DNA from: Sphingobium fuliginis
GTDB taxonomy: Bacteria; Pseudomonadota; Alphaproteobacteria; Sphingomonadales; Sphingomonadaceae
Assembly: GCF_004152845.1 (NCBI RefSeq)
Contig: NZ_SEON01000001.1
Span: 744,001 to 808,000 of the forward strand
Length of the DNA: 64,000 nucleotides
Direction: 5' to 3'
The notes beneath the pieces were generated by a model, which ran no database searches, was not told where the DNA came from, and saw only the letters and a list, made by a program, of their open reading frames with translations. The translations under genes were made by a program, and so were the position numbers. This document shows, in pieces, positions 1 to 8,996 of this stretch (within the stretch, counting starts at the first letter, position 1; every line of letters starts with the position of its first letter).

Positions 1-650
1 TCCGCGGCATGACCCAGGGCATCCGCAACGCCAATGACGGCATCTCGCTCGCCCAGACGGCGGAAGGTGCGCTGGGCGAAGTCAGCAACATGCTGCAGCG
101 CATGCGTGAATTGACCGTCCAGGCGCTGAACGGCACCAACGACACCAATTCGAAGGCGAACATCACCTCGGAACTCGACCAGCTGTCGACCCAGATCAAC
201 AGCGTGATGACCAACACCAAGTTCAACGGCATCTCGCTGTTCCCGACCACGGCGGCGACGATCACGATCCAGGCCGGTTCGACCGCGGCCGACTCGGTCT
301 CGCTCTCCGTCGGCGGCATCGACCTCTCGGCCGTCGTCGGCGCCAGCGCCGCCACCGTGAGCGGCTCGGCTGCGACCACCGCCACCCTGGCGCTCTATGA
401 CACGGCGCTTCAGTCGGTCTCGACCGCCCGCGCCACGCTGGGTTCGACGCAGAGCCGCCTCGAATCGACGGTCAACACGCTGACGGCCAACGTCACCAAC
501 CTGACCGACGCCCGCAGCCGCATCGAGGACGCCGACTTCTCGGCCGAAACGACCGCGCTCGCCAAGCAGCAGATCCTGAGCCAGGCCTCGACCGCGATGC
601 TGGCCCAGGCGAACCAGAGCCAGCAGGGCGTGCTGAAGCTGATCAGCTAA
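1..650 (+). CDS. fliC: Flagellin, 3' part (5' end outside window)
   Basis: This is the filament subunit of the flagellum, exported by the flagellar type III apparatus. The reading frame is open to the window edge, so the first methionine (position 9) is internal; the visible sequence begins at the conserved N-terminal D1 segment ([23 protein letters not shown]) and about 70 residues should be missing. The C-terminal D0/D1 signature is intact ([12 protein letters not shown], then [19 protein letters not shown]), ending LKLIS. The variable middle is short and rich in Ala, Ser and Thr, giving a flagellin of roughly 280 residues. Its promoter lies outside the window. Confidence 0.95.
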   Translation, partial: RGMTQGIRNANDGISLAQTAEGALGEVSNMLQRMRELTVQALNGTNDTNSKANITSELDQLSTQINSVMTNTKFNGISLFPTTAATITIQAGSTAADSVSLSVGGIDLSAVVGASAATVSGSAATTATLALYDTALQSVSTARATLGSTQSRLESTVNTLTANVTNLTDARSRIEDADFSAETTALAKQQILSQASTAMLAQANQSQQGVLKLIS

Positions 651-663
651 GCGGCGACACTCA

Positions 664-702
664 GATTGACCGGCTGGGGTTTTGGTCACCCCGGCCGGTC
701 AT
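664..702 (+). terminator. Possible hairpin terminator after flagellin
   Basis: An inverted repeat (GACCGGC...GCCGGTC, extended inside by GGGG/CCCC) lies 14 bases after the flagellin stop. It has no clear T-run after it, so it may instead be a 3' stabilising hairpin. Confidence 0.45.
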
Positions 703-772
703 GCCGCCCCCGGCGCATTTACAGTCCCCACCGCGCCGGGGGTAAAAACTTCGATGAAACGACCAGCATAAC

Positions 773-802
773 GAAGCCTCCGTCCCCCCGGGCGGAGGCT
801 TC
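773..802. terminator. Perfect 10-bp hairpin between fliC and opgG
   Basis: GAAGCCTCCG pairs perfectly with CGGAGGCTTC around a 10-base C/G-rich loop. It separates the flagellin and glucan genes and most likely acts as a terminator, although the following T-tract is weak. Confidence 0.5.
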
Positions 803-874
803 ATCGCATTTGTCGATCGGCCGGTTTCCAATCAATGCGGGATCGAAACACTTGCATTGGCGGTTGTCGCACCC

Positions 875-2386
875 ATGATGACGGCCATGACCAACAATTC
901 TTCGACAGGAATCGGACGCCGCGCAGTGATCGCGGCGTCCGGCGCTGCGCTGCTGCTGCCGCATTCCGTGCTGGCCCAGAACCGGGCCGAGGCCTTTTCC
1001 TGGACCATGCTGATCGCCCGGGCACAGCGCCTCGCCCGCGGCGCGTTCATGGTGACGCCCTTCTTCCCCGGCGCCGACAGGATCGGCTATGATGCGTTCA
1101 ACGAGGCGCGCTTCCGTGACGAGCGGACCATCTGGAACGAAAGCGGCGACGATACCGGCATCCGCCTGTTCCCCCTGAGCGGCACGGTGCAGCAGCCGGT
1201 GGAGATCGCGCTGGTCGAAAAAGGCCGGGCGACGCCGCTGCGCTACGATCCCGCCATGTTCGACGCGCCGCCGGGCAATGCGGTGCGCGCACTGGGCCCC
1301 GATGCGGGCTTTGCCGGCTTCCGCATCATGAATCAGGCGCGGGACGGCGACTGGCTGTCCTTTCTGGGCGCGACCTATTTCCGCGCCCCCGCCGAAAGGC
1401 AGTTCGGGCTTTCGGCCCGCGCCGTCGCCATCAACACCAGCATCGCGGGGAAGGAGGAATTTCCCCGCTTCACCCATTTCTGGCTGGAGCGGACCGGGCG
1501 CAGCAGCGTCACCGTCTATGCGCTGATGGACAGCGCGTCGCTCACCGGCGCCTACCGCTTCGCCAATGAACTGACGCCGCAGGGCGTGCGGCAGGATGTC
1601 GACGCCGTGCTGTTCACGCGCAAGGCGATCGCGGAACTGGGGCTGATGCCGATGACCAGCATGTTCTGGTACGATCAGGCCGACCGGCGCACCCGCACCG
1701 ACTGGCGGCCGGAAATCCACGATTCCGACCTGCTTTCCATCGCCGGCGCGGATGGGACCGTCCATTGCCGTCCGCTGGTCAATCCCTCCGCCCCCCGCGT
1801 CGATGTCTTTGCGGAGCGCAATCCCAAGGGCTTCGGGCTGCTCCAGCGCGACCGCAATTTCGACCATTATCAGGATGACGGCGTCTTCTACGAACGGCGG
1901 CCTTCCCTATGGGCGACCAGCCGCAAGCCGCTGGGCGCCGGACAGGTGCGGCTCTACGCCTTTCCGACCGACAGCGAATATACCGACAATGTCGCGGCCT
2001 ATTGGACCCCCGCCGCGCCCACCCGCGCGGGCAGCCGGATAGAGGCGAGCTATCGGCTGGACTGGTCCGCCGCCCGCGCGCCCGCTTCCGCCGGCCTTGC
2101 CACGGTGGAGAATATCTGGACCGGGCAGTCGGGCGAAGCCGGGGTCGACCGTTTCCTGGTCGACTTCGCCGGCGTGCCGACCGGAAGCAGGCCGGACATA
2201 TGGGTCGACCTTGCCGGCGGAACGCTGGTCAAGAAGGCCGGCTATCCGGTCCTGCACCAGAAGGACATGTTCCGGATGGTCCTGGATATTCGTCGGGACC
2301 GGGGCAGGCCGACCGATATCCGCGCCCAGCTCAGGGCTGGCAATCGCCCGTTCAGCGAATATGTGCATTACCCGCTGGGCGCGTGA
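875..2386 (+). CDS. opgG: Periplasmic glucan biosynthesis protein OpgG/MdoG family
   Basis: OpgG-family proteins are periplasmic and are needed to make or branch osmoregulated periplasmic glucans. The product is about 503 residues, close to E. coli OpgG (511). The N-terminus has a twin-arginine (GRR) hydrophobic stretch ending HSVLAQ, so Tat or Sec export is likely. Family features include the early segment RIGYDAFNEARF and, later, FTHFWLERTG and a run ending DVFAERNPKGFGLLQRDRNF. The start is uncertain: ATG codons at 875, 878 and 887 all lack a good Shine-Dalgarno. opgH follows 87 bases downstream on the same strand, so the two probably form an operon. Confidence 0.9.
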   Translation: MMTAMTNNSSTGIGRRAVIAASGAALLLPHSVLAQNRAEAFSWTMLIARAQRLARGAFMVTPFFPGADRIGYDAFNEARFRDERTIWNESGDDTGIRLFPLSGTVQQPVEIALVEKGRATPLRYDPAMFDAPPGNAVRALGPDAGFAGFRIMNQARDGDWLSFLGATYFRAPAERQFGLSARAVAINTSIAGKEEFPRFTHFWLERTGRSSVTVYALMDSASLTGAYRFANELTPQGVRQDVDAVLFTRKAIAELGLMPMTSMFWYDQADRRTRTDWRPEIHDSDLLSIAGADGTVHCRPLVNPSAPRVDVFAERNPKGFGLLQRDRNFDHYQDDGVFYERRPSLWATSRKPLGAGQVRLYAFPTDSEYTDNVAAYWTPAAPTRAGSRIEASYRLDWSAARAPASAGLATVENIWTGQSGEAGVDRFLVDFAGVPTGSRPDIWVDLAGGTLVKKAGYPVLHQKDMFRMVLDIRRDRGRPTDIRAQLRAGNRPFSEYVHYPLGA

Positions 2387-2473
2387 ATTAAGGGCGACAA
2401 GGGAACCAGCCGGGTTCAAGGCGGTTCTGGTGACGGGTTTCGAGCCCGTGAAATCTGGCGAAACGAGTCGGGC

Positions 2474-4366
2474 ATGAAAGCAACGGGTGGCGTGCACAGC
2501 AACAGGGCCGGCGGAATGGCGACCGTCAGGGCGTTCGAGCATCTTCCCCCGGAGAGGCCCCTGGCCATGCCCGCGCAGGATTTTTCCGCGACCCCGCGCG
2601 ACCTGCCCCACCGTCCGTTCAACATCGACCTCTGGGCCCGGCGCACCCTGGTGGTGCTGCTGGCGCTGCTGCCTGCCTCCATGGCGGCGCATGAGATGCG
2701 GCGTTCCATCGGCCTGGACGGCATTTCGGCATGGGAGGGCGTCTATCTCGCCCTCTTCATCCCGCTCTTCGCCTGGATCGCCTTCGGCTTCGCCACCAGC
2801 CTGATCGGTTTCCTGCTGCTGACCATGGGGCGCGGCCCGGGCGTCCGTCCCTATCGCGCGCGGTCGACGGCGGCGCTGCGCGGGCGCACCGCCGTGCTGC
2901 TGCCTGTCTGCAATGAGGATTTTCAGGGCGTGCTCGGCCGCCTGTCGATCATGGAGCGCTCGCTGGCACAGGTCATGGGGGGCGAGCGGTTCGAATTCTT
3001 CATCCTCTCCGATTCCAACCCGGAAAATGGGGAGAAGGAGCGCGCCGCCTATCTGAAGATGCGCAAGGGCTTTTCCCGCCCCGTCCATTACCGCCGCCGC
3101 GCACTCAATGTCGGGCGCAAGCCGGGCAATATCGCGGAATGGGTCGAACGCTTCGGCGGCGCCTATGACTATATGATCGTGCTGGACGCGGACAGCGTGA
3201 TGAGCGGCCAGACCATGGCGCGGCTGGCTTCGGATATGGAGCGGCATCCGCATGTCGGCCTGATCCAGACCGTGCCGTCGATCGTCGGCGCGTCGACGCT
3301 GTTCGCCCGCTGGCAGCAATTCGCCAGCCGCCTGTTCGGCCCCATTTCCGCCGCCGGCATGATCTGGTGGTCAGGGTCGGAAGGCATGTTCTGGGGCCAT
3401 AATGCGATCCTGCGGACCAGGGCCTTCGCGCAGAGCTGCGGCCTGCCCGAACTGCCGGGACGCGCGCCCTTCGGCGGGCATATCATGAGCCATGACATGA
3501 TAGAGGCGGCCCTGCTGCGCCGTCGCGGCTGGGACGTGCATATCGTCATGGCCGACGACAGTTTCGAGGAATTTCCCCCTTCCCTGCCCGATCTCGCCAC
3601 CCGCGACCGCCGCTGGTGCCAGGGCAATATCCAGCACATCCCCCTCCTTTCTAAGATCAGGGGCATGCACCCGGTCAGCAAGTTCCAGCTCTTCGTGGGG
3701 GCGTCGGCCTATTGCACCTCGCCGCTGTGGCTGGCGCTGATGCTGGTGGTGCTGGGCGGCGCGGCGGCGGGCGTCTGGCCGCCGAGCGCCATATTGCCGT
3801 CGGGCGGCCTGCTGGCGCTGACGGCGGTGCTGCTGTTCGGGCCGAAGCTGCTGGCGCTGCTCTGGGCGCTGGCCGATCCTGCACGGCGCATCGGTTTCGG
3901 CGGCGGAGTGCGCATGATGCGCGGCGTGATCGCGGACATCGCGCTGTCGATCCTGATGGCGCCGATCAGCATGCTCACGCAGACCATCAACCTGTTCGGC
4001 ATATTGATGGGCCGCAAGAGCAGCTGGAACGGCCAGACCCGCGACCGCGACGGCATGCGGATGCTGCCGGCGATCTGGCTGTTCAAATGGCATATCCTGC
4101 TGGGCGTGGGGCTGACGCTGCTGGCGGTCGAGTCCGATACATCGCTGGGCTGGATCGTGCCGGTGGCGGCGGGTCTGGTGCTGGCGCCCTTCTTCGCGGC
4201 CTTCACGGCGCGCAAGGATTGGGGCAGCCATGTCGCGAAAAGCGGGCTGTTCCAGGTGGCGGAACCCTGGTGGCGGATGCAGAATTACCAGAAGACGCGC
4301 TATCGGCAGTTGCAGTTGGACAATGCGCCGATCAAGGACTTCTCCAACGCCGCGAACGACAGTTAG
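2474..4366 (+). CDS. opgH: Glucan glucosyltransferase OpgH/MdoH
   Basis: OpgH is the inner-membrane glucosyltransferase (GT2 type) that polymerises UDP-glucose into the linear backbone of periplasmic glucans. The 630-residue product has two N-terminal membrane segments (about residues 50-110), a cytoplasmic GT2 domain with the Asp-containing motifs LSDSN and VLDADS, a RDRRWCQGN motif matching the QxxRW box, and several C-terminal membrane segments. It is shorter than E. coli OpgH (847), as is common in alphaproteobacteria. The first ATG (2474) has no good ribosome site; ATG 2516 is an alternative. It partners with opgG just upstream. Confidence 0.93.
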   Translation: MKATGGVHSNRAGGMATVRAFEHLPPERPLAMPAQDFSATPRDLPHRPFNIDLWARRTLVVLLALLPASMAAHEMRRSIGLDGISAWEGVYLALFIPLFAWIAFGFATSLIGFLLLTMGRGPGVRPYRARSTAALRGRTAVLLPVCNEDFQGVLGRLSIMERSLAQVMGGERFEFFILSDSNPENGEKERAAYLKMRKGFSRPVHYRRRALNVGRKPGNIAEWVERFGGAYDYMIVLDADSVMSGQTMARLASDMERHPHVGLIQTVPSIVGASTLFARWQQFASRLFGPISAAGMIWWSGSEGMFWGHNAILRTRAFAQSCGLPELPGRAPFGGHIMSHDMIEAALLRRRGWDVHIVMADDSFEEFPPSLPDLATRDRRWCQGNIQHIPLLSKIRGMHPVSKFQLFVGASAYCTSPLWLALMLVVLGGAAAGVWPPSAILPSGGLLALTAVLLFGPKLLALLWALADPARRIGFGGGVRMMRGVIADIALSILMAPISMLTQTINLFGILMGRKSSWNGQTRDRDGMRMLPAIWLFKWHILLGVGLTLLAVESDTSLGWIVPVAAGLVLAPFFAAFTARKDWGSHVAKSGLFQVAEPWWRMQNYQKTRYRQLQLDNAPIKDFSNAANDS

Positions 4367-4380
4367 TCGATCCTGAAACA

Positions 4381-4404
4381 CCGTGTTCCTGCGCAGGAGC
4401 ACGG
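4381..4404. terminator. Palindromic hairpin between convergent opgH and fliA
   Basis: A near-perfect 24-base palindrome (CCGTG.TCCTGC/GCAGGA.CACGG, one G-U pair) lies between the 3' ends of convergent genes. It can serve as a bidirectional terminator and belongs to a dispersed TCCTGC/GCAGGA family also seen at 8275, 19647 and 35895. Confidence 0.55.
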
Positions 4405-4429
4405 CACGCCTGAAGGAAAGCGAAGGGAC

Positions 4430-5167
4430 TCAGTCCCAATCCCGCAATTTCTCGCGCAGCCTGTCCAGCGCAGCCTTCTTGATCTGGCACACCCGCGCCG
4501 CGCCGATGTCCAGCGTCGCGCCGATCTCCTCCAGATTGAGTTCCTCGACGAAATAAAGCTGAAGCACCAGCGCCTCCCGCTGCGGCAGGTCGCCTATGCA
4601 TTTGGCGAGCGCGGCTTTGAGCGATTCCCGCTCCATCACATCGTCGGCGCGATCCTCGACATCGGCAAACCACATGGACTGGTCGGAATAGACCTCGTCC
4701 ATGCTGCTATGCTGCACCATCTCGCAGCCATCCGCCACTTCGCGATAGGCGGCGGGGTCCAGCCCCATTTCGGCGGACATCTCCGCCTCCAGCGGCGCAC
4801 GGCCCAGCTTCTGCTCCAGCCGGTTGCGGATGGCCCCTAACTGCTTGCGCTGCGACATGGCGGAACGCGTCATCGTCGCATGGCGGCGCAGATGGTCTAT
4901 CATCGCCCCGCGCACGCGCATCTGCGCATAGGAGGCGAAGCCAAGGCCCCGATCCTCGAATCCATTGGCCGCCTCGACCAGCGCGACCATGCCGATCTGG
5001 AGCAGGTCCTCGATCTCGATGGCGCTCGATACCCGGCCATGGACATGCCAGGCGATCTTGCGCACCAGCGGCATATATTGGCGCGCCAGCCGTTCGGGCG
5101 AGTTGGCATGGGCGGACCGGCCATAGGTGTTGGCGTCGGAACCGGCGACGACCCTATTCATGAACAT
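4430..5167 (-). CDS. fliA: RNA polymerase sigma-28 factor FliA
   Basis: FliA directs RNA polymerase to late flagellar promoters and is normally blocked by FlgM. The 245-residue product has region 2 (RQYMPLVRKIAWHV, DLLQIGMVALVEAANGF, FASYAQMRVRGAMID), region 3 (RNRLEQKLGRAPLEAEM) and region 4 (LPQREALVLQLYFVEELNLEEIG). It is the last gene of the leftward operon after the lytic transglycosylase and flhA, with only 12 bases between flhA and fliA. That operon has a sigma-54 promoter (8183-8197), so FliA itself appears to be made under sigma-54 control. Confidence 0.97.
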   Translation of the reverse strand: MFMNRVVAGSDANTYGRSAHANSPERLARQYMPLVRKIAWHVHGRVSSAIEIEDLLQIGMVALVEAANGFEDRGLGFASYAQMRVRGAMIDHLRRHATMTRSAMSQRKQLGAIRNRLEQKLGRAPLEAEMSAEMGLDPAAYREVADGCEMVQHSSMDEVYSDQSMWFADVEDRADDVMERESLKAALAKCIGDLPQREALVLQLYFVEELNLEEIGATLDIGAARVCQIKKAALDRLREKLRDWD

Positions 5168-5179
5168 CGGTCAGGCTCC

Positions 5180-7300
5180 TCAGGCAACGCGTTCGCGTGT
5201 CGGCAGGGGGTCGTGGCGCGGCGCGGGCCGCTGCTCGCCGCCGACCACGGCGACGACTTCCACGCCCTTGCCATCGGGAATTTCCAGGAAGGACAGCACC
5301 GGCGTCTCCGGCAGATGCGGCTTGAACAGCCGGGCCAGCGCCCGCCGCGCGAGCGGCGAGGTGACGATGGCGAAGTTGCGCGCCTGCCCCAGCAGCGGAC
5401 GGGCCGCCGTGACCACCGCCTCTATGATGCGGTTGGCGAGGGCGGGTTCGATCGGGTGCCGGGCATCGCCCGCGACCCGCATCGCCTGCGCCAGCAACGC
5501 TTCCAGATCGCCGTCCAGCGTGATCACCGGCAGCGGCATCTTCACCGGCACCAGCCCCTGGATGATCAGCGAACCGATGCGCTGACGCACCGCCTCGACC
5601 AGTTGGTCCAGCGTCATGTCGGGCCGCGCCGCGTCGACCATCGCCTCGCAGATGCGGCGGAAATCCTTGAGCGGAATGCCCTCCGCCAGCAGGGCGCGGC
5701 AAAGCGCGCTGATCTGCGTCAGGTTCAGCAGCCCCGGCGTCAGGCCGTCGACCAGTTGCGGCGCGGCGTCCTTGAGGTTGTCGAGCAGCTTGCGCGCTTC
5801 GTCCAGGCCGAACATCTCGCTGGCGTTCATGGCGATAAGCTGGTTGAGATGGGTGGCGACCACCGTCGGCGGATCGACCACCGTATAGCCCGCGACCACC
5901 GCTTCGCTGCGCTTGGCGGGCGAAATCCAGACGGCGTCGAGGCCGAAGGTCGGGTCCTTCGCCTCGCGGCCGGACACCGTTCCCTCCAGCGCGCCGCTGT
6001 CCAGCGCCAGCAGGTCGTCGGGGAAAATCTCGTCCTCGCCCACGACGACGCCGGCGATGGTGATGCGATATTGATTGGGCTCCAGCGCCAGATTGTCCTT
6101 CACGCGGACCATCGGCACGACGAAGCCCAGTTCCTTCGAAAGCTGGCGGCGGATGCCGGTGATGCGGGCCATCAGCGGCGCGCCCTTGCGCTCGTCCACC
6201 AGGCTGATCAGGCCATAGCCGATCTCCAGCCCCAGCACGGCGCCGTCCGACACGTCGTTCCATTCGATCAGCGCCGGGTTGGGCGGCGGGGCGGCGGCTT
6301 CGGGCTCGGCCGCCTTGCGCTGGCTCGACTTGCGGAGGTGCCAGGCGATGCCGCCCGCCACCGCGGCGGCGGGCAGGATGATCATGTGCGGCATGCCGGG
6401 CAGGATACCCAGGAAAGTCAGGATCGCCGCGACCGGCATCCAGGCCTTGCCCGAACCGAACTGGCTGGTGATCTGGTTCGACAGATCGTCCTCGCTGCCG
6501 ACCCGCGTCACGATGGCGGCGGCGGCGATGGAGAGCAGCAGCGCCGGAATCTGCGCGACCAGCGCGTCGCCGATGGCCAGGATGATATAGGTCTGGGCAG
6601 CTTCCCCGATGCTGAGCTTGTGGCTGACCACGCCCAGTATGATGCCGCCGACGATGTTGATGGCCAGGATCAGGATGCCTGCGACCGCATCGCCCTTCAC
6701 GAATTTGGAGGCGCCGTCCATCGATCCGTAGAAGTCCGCCTCGGTCGCCACTTCACGGCGGCGGACCTTGGCCTCTTCCGGGGTCAGCAGGCCGGCGTTC
6801 AGGTCGGCGTCGATCGCCATCTGCTTGCCCGGCAGGGCGTCCAGGGTGAAGCGGGCGCTGACTTCCGACACGCGGCCCGCGCCCTTGGTGATCACGACCA
6901 GGTTGATGATCATCAGGATCGCGAAGACGAAGATGCCGACGACATAATCGCCGCCGATCAGGAAATGGCCGAACGCCTCGATCACATGGCCTGCCGAATC
7001 GGTGCCTTCATGCCCGTTCACCAGCACGACGCGGGTCGACGCGACGTTCAGCGCCAGCCGCAGCAGCGTCGCGAACAGCAGCACCGTCGGAAAGCTGGAG
7101 AAGTCGAGCGGCTTGGCGGCGTTCAGCGCCACCATCAGCACGGCCAGGCTGATCATGATGTTGGTGATGAAGCCGACGTCCAGCATGATCGCCGGCACCG
7201 GCACCATCATGAACAGCACGACCATCAGCGTCGCAATGGGCAACACCGCTCCCTTGGCGGCGCTCATCCAGATCTTCGCTTTGACTTGGGCGGGAGTCAT
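5180..7300 (-). CDS. flhA: Flagellar export gate protein FlhA
   Basis: FlhA is the large integral-membrane component of the flagellar type III export gate. Its cytoplasmic tail docks chaperone-substrate complexes and its membrane part couples export to the proton gradient. The 706-residue product (E. coli 692) has the hydrophobic N-terminal half with multiple membrane helices, the conserved loop with GKQMAIDADLNAGLL and RRREVATEADFYGSMDGA, and the soluble C-terminal domain. It starts 9 bases after the transglycosylase stop and is followed by fliA. No other export-gate gene (flhB, fliPQR) is in the window. Confidence 0.97.
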   Translation of the reverse strand: MTPAQVKAKIWMSAAKGAVLPIATLMVVLFMMVPVPAIMLDVGFITNIMISLAVLMVALNAAKPLDFSSFPTVLLFATLLRLALNVASTRVVLVNGHEGTDSAGHVIEAFGHFLIGGDYVVGIFVFAILMIINLVVITKGAGRVSEVSARFTLDALPGKQMAIDADLNAGLLTPEEAKVRRREVATEADFYGSMDGASKFVKGDAVAGILILAINIVGGIILGVVSHKLSIGEAAQTYIILAIGDALVAQIPALLLSIAAAAIVTRVGSEDDLSNQITSQFGSGKAWMPVAAILTFLGILPGMPHMIILPAAAVAGGIAWHLRKSSQRKAAEPEAAAPPPNPALIEWNDVSDGAVLGLEIGYGLISLVDERKGAPLMARITGIRRQLSKELGFVVPMVRVKDNLALEPNQYRITIAGVVVGEDEIFPDDLLALDSGALEGTVSGREAKDPTFGLDAVWISPAKRSEAVVAGYTVVDPPTVVATHLNQLIAMNASEMFGLDEARKLLDNLKDAAPQLVDGLTPGLLNLTQISALCRALLAEGIPLKDFRRICEAMVDAARPDMTLDQLVEAVRQRIGSLIIQGLVPVKMPLPVITLDGDLEALLAQAMRVAGDARHPIEPALANRIIEAVVTAARPLLGQARNFAIVTSPLARRALARLFKPHLPETPVLSFLEIPDGKGVEVVAVVGGEQRPAPRHDPLPTRERVA

Positions 7301-7309
7301 ATCGGGCCG

Positions 7310-8155
7310 TTACCTTCCGAGGGTGGCGAGCATGAGATAGGCGAGGCGCGCCGTCTGCGGTTCGGGCCGGACGGTCACGTCGGCGGCGGTCGCAAGGCGC
7401 TGGGTTTCGATCCGCACATAGTCGGCGGGCTGCACGGTCTTCGCGCCGGAGGGCAAAGACGCATCGGCATATTGAATGTCGCCGCCGCCGACCGAATCGA
7501 AGCCCTTCTGGAGCTTGGCGGCGAAGCGGTCGCGGATCTCCGCGAAGCTGCGGGCATTGCCCTGCCTGTCGTAGAAGATGGAGCGGTTGGCGCGGGCGGC
7601 GGCCGGGAACATGCCGGCGGCGGCGGCATTGGGCGCGCGGTCGTTCATCGACAGGAACCTGCTGGCCCCGCCGACGCCCAGAAAATGGGCCATGTAAAGG
7701 TCGACCGGTTCCGCCTCGCGGCCCAGCCGCTGCTCCAATGTGGCCTTGTTGTCGGCGGCATGTTGGGCGGCCATGACGGATGCGGTTTCGGGATGCTTGC
7801 GCAGGTCCAGTATCTGCTGGCGAAGGTCGGGATCGGCCACATAATAGCGGCCATTGCTGCCCCGGCTGATCGCGTCGGCGGCCCAGCCCAGCCCATATTC
7901 GCCGCCATGCTGGTCGATGACCGCCAGCCAGCTCTGGTCGACGAACTGGTAAAGCCCGGTCGCGGAGGAGGTGGTCGCGCGGGCGGTGGGATTGAGGCTG
8001 CTCTCGATCTTCGCCTGCCCCAGCAGATAGGCGAAGTCCACGCCCGTCCGCCGGCTGGCCATGGCGATCGCGTTGGTCACGCGATTGCCCGTCGAAGCGC
8101 CCGTTGCCGCGCCCGTTCCTGCGATGTCTGCGAAAGCCGACACTGGTTCGATCAA
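7310..8155 (-). CDS. SLT-type lytic transglycosylase in flagellar operon
   Basis: This is a 281-residue protein with an SLT goose-lysozyme-type domain in its N-terminal half (catalytic Glu in AKIESSLNP; ATGLYQFVDQSW) that would cleave peptidoglycan. It has no convincing signal peptide: the N-terminus MIEPVSAFADIAGTGAAT lacks a charged n-region and long hydrophobic core. It is first in the operon with flhA and fliA and has its own sigma-54 promoter. The window's rod-binding protein lacks a muramidase domain, so this enzyme may open the wall for the flagellar rod, as SltF does in Rhodobacter. Export through the flagellar apparatus is an inference. Confidence 0.85.
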   Translation of the reverse strand: MIEPVSAFADIAGTGAATGASTGNRVTNAIAMASRRTGVDFAYLLGQAKIESSLNPTARATTSSATGLYQFVDQSWLAVIDQHGGEYGLGWAADAISRGSNGRYYVADPDLRQQILDLRKHPETASVMAAQHAADNKATLEQRLGREAEPVDLYMAHFLGVGGASRFLSMNDRAPNAAAAGMFPAAARANRSIFYDRQGNARSFAEIRDRFAAKLQKGFDSVGGGDIQYADASLPSGAKTVQPADYVRIETQRLATAADVTVRPEPQTARLAYLMLATLGR

Positions 8156-8182
8156 TCCCCGTTGGTACCGGGGGTCATTAGA

Positions 8183-8197
8183 GCAAGTGACGTGCCA
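8183..8197 (-). promoter_or_regulatory. Sigma-54 promoter for transglycosylase-flhA-fliA
   Basis: On the minus strand the sequence is TGGCACGTCACTTGC, an exact match to the -24 GG / -12 GC pattern (TGGCACG-N4-TTGC). The -12 element lies 28 bases before the start codon at 8155. Confidence 0.88.
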
Positions 8198-8219
8198 AGA
8201 TTTGGTTAACGCGCGCTCA

Positions 8220-8260
8220 TGATTTGATTTTCGGGAATGGAGCCTGCTCCGGTCAAATCA
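8220..8260. promoter_or_regulatory. Inverted repeat upstream of the sigma-54 promoter
   Basis: TGATTTGA (8220-8227) and TCAAATCA (8253-8260) form perfect arms, enclosing an inner hairpin GGAGC-CT-GCTCC. The element lies about 23 bases upstream of the -24 box. It could be an activator site or a transcript-end structure of the flgA operon arriving from the right. Confidence 0.35.
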
Positions 8261-8274
8261 AGCCGCGCCCACCC

Positions 8275-8294
8275 GCTCCTGCGCAGGCAGGAGC
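8275..8294. repeat. TCCTGC/GCAGGA palindromic repeat
   Basis: GCTCCTGC pairs with GCAGGAGC around a 4-base loop. This is another copy of the dispersed extragenic palindrome family. Confidence 0.5.
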
Positions 8295-8315
8295 CCAGTC
8301 CGCCGTCAGTGGAAA

Positions 8316-8346
8316 GCAAAAAGGGCGCCGTGGCGGGCGCCCTTGC
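8316..8346 (-). terminator. Rho-independent terminator of flgA-flgM-flgN
   Basis: Read on the minus strand, AAGGGCGCC and GGCGCCCTT form a perfect 9-bp stem with a 6-base loop followed by a run of T. It lies about 20 bases after the flgN stop. Confidence 0.85.
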
Positions 8347-8368
8347 AACGTCTCGGAGGGTCGGATTT

Positions 8369-8677
8369 TCAGCGCCCGTAAACCAGAGGCGCCGTTTCCG
8401 CGCCGCGCGCCGCGAGTATCGCAAGCCGCTGATTCGCATGATCCGCGAGCAGGTTGGTACGAATCCGCGCCGATTCCATCATCGGCTGGAGCGCCCTCAA
8501 TCGATCCTTCACCGCTTCGTCGGACCGCCATACGCCGATGGCGCGAACAGCGGACGCGGCTTTGGCGATCCGCTGCGTCGCCGCTTCGATCACCGCCGCA
8601 TCCACGCCGTCCAGTGCCCCGCGCAGCTCTTCGAAAGCCGCGCCCAACTCATCCAGCGCTGCAAGACCGAGCGGCAT
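8369..8677 (-). CDS. flgN: FlgN-like flagellar chaperone (probable)
   Basis: This is a 102-residue, highly helical protein lying 4 bases downstream of flgM in the same operon, the classical position of FlgN, the export chaperone for the hook-filament junction proteins FlgK and FlgL. The sequence is short and poorly conserved (LGAAFEELRGALDG, then an Ala-rich helix ending NQRLAILAARGAETAPLVYGR). The assignment is therefore based mostly on gene order, size and predicted helicity rather than on diagnostic residues. It is shorter than E. coli FlgN (138). Confidence 0.6.
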   Translation of the reverse strand: MPLGLAALDELGAAFEELRGALDGVDAAVIEAATQRIAKAASAVRAIGVWRSDEAVKDRLRALQPMMESARIRTNLLADHANQRLAILAARGAETAPLVYGR

Positions 8678-8681
8678 GGGG

Positions 8682-8963
8682 TCAACCGGCCGCCGGCAGG
8701 TCGAGCGCCAGCATGCGATCCGCGATCGCCGCCGGATCGACGGGGTAATTGCCCGAAGCGATGGCCGCCTTGATCGCGGCGACGCGATCCATGTCGACCG
8801 GCGCGCCTTCGGCCGCCATGCGGGCGACGGGGCTTGCCGAACTGGCCGAAGAAGCGGAAGTCGCGGCCGAACCGGTCGAAGAAGCGCGCGTCGTCCTGCC
8901 GCCTTCCTTCAGGCGGGCTGCCTCTATGGCGGCGCTGATATTCTGGCCGACAGACTTGATCAT
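8682..8963 (-). CDS. flgM: Anti-sigma-28 factor FlgM
   Basis: FlgM binds and inhibits FliA until the hook is finished, then is exported. The 93-residue product has a disordered Ser/Ala/Thr-rich N-terminal half. Its C-terminal half carries the family signature VDMDRVAAIKAAIASGNY followed by PVDPAAIADRML. It sits between flgA (46 bases upstream) and flgN (4 bases downstream). A sigma-28-like promoter is seen just upstream (8997-9023), so flgM can probably be transcribed both from the flgA promoter and by its own target sigma factor. Confidence 0.93.
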   Translation of the reverse strand: MIKSVGQNISAAIEAARLKEGGRTTRASSTGSAATSASSASSASPVARMAAEGAPVDMDRVAAIKAAIASGNYPVDPAAIADRMLALDLPAAG

Positions 8964-8996
8964 CGTTTCAATCCTTCATTCGTCCCGCACAGTCTA

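Noticed and set aside
2440..2475. tRNA T-arm-like GGTTTCGAGCC between opgG and opgH
   Set aside because: No acceptor stem, anticodon arm or D-arm could be matched around it.
4880..8209. A 1109-residue open frame antisense to fliA, flhA and the transglycosylase
   Set aside because: It is His/Arg/Asp-rich shadow coding typical of antisense GC-rich genes and has no recognisable domain, whereas the minus-strand genes match known families.
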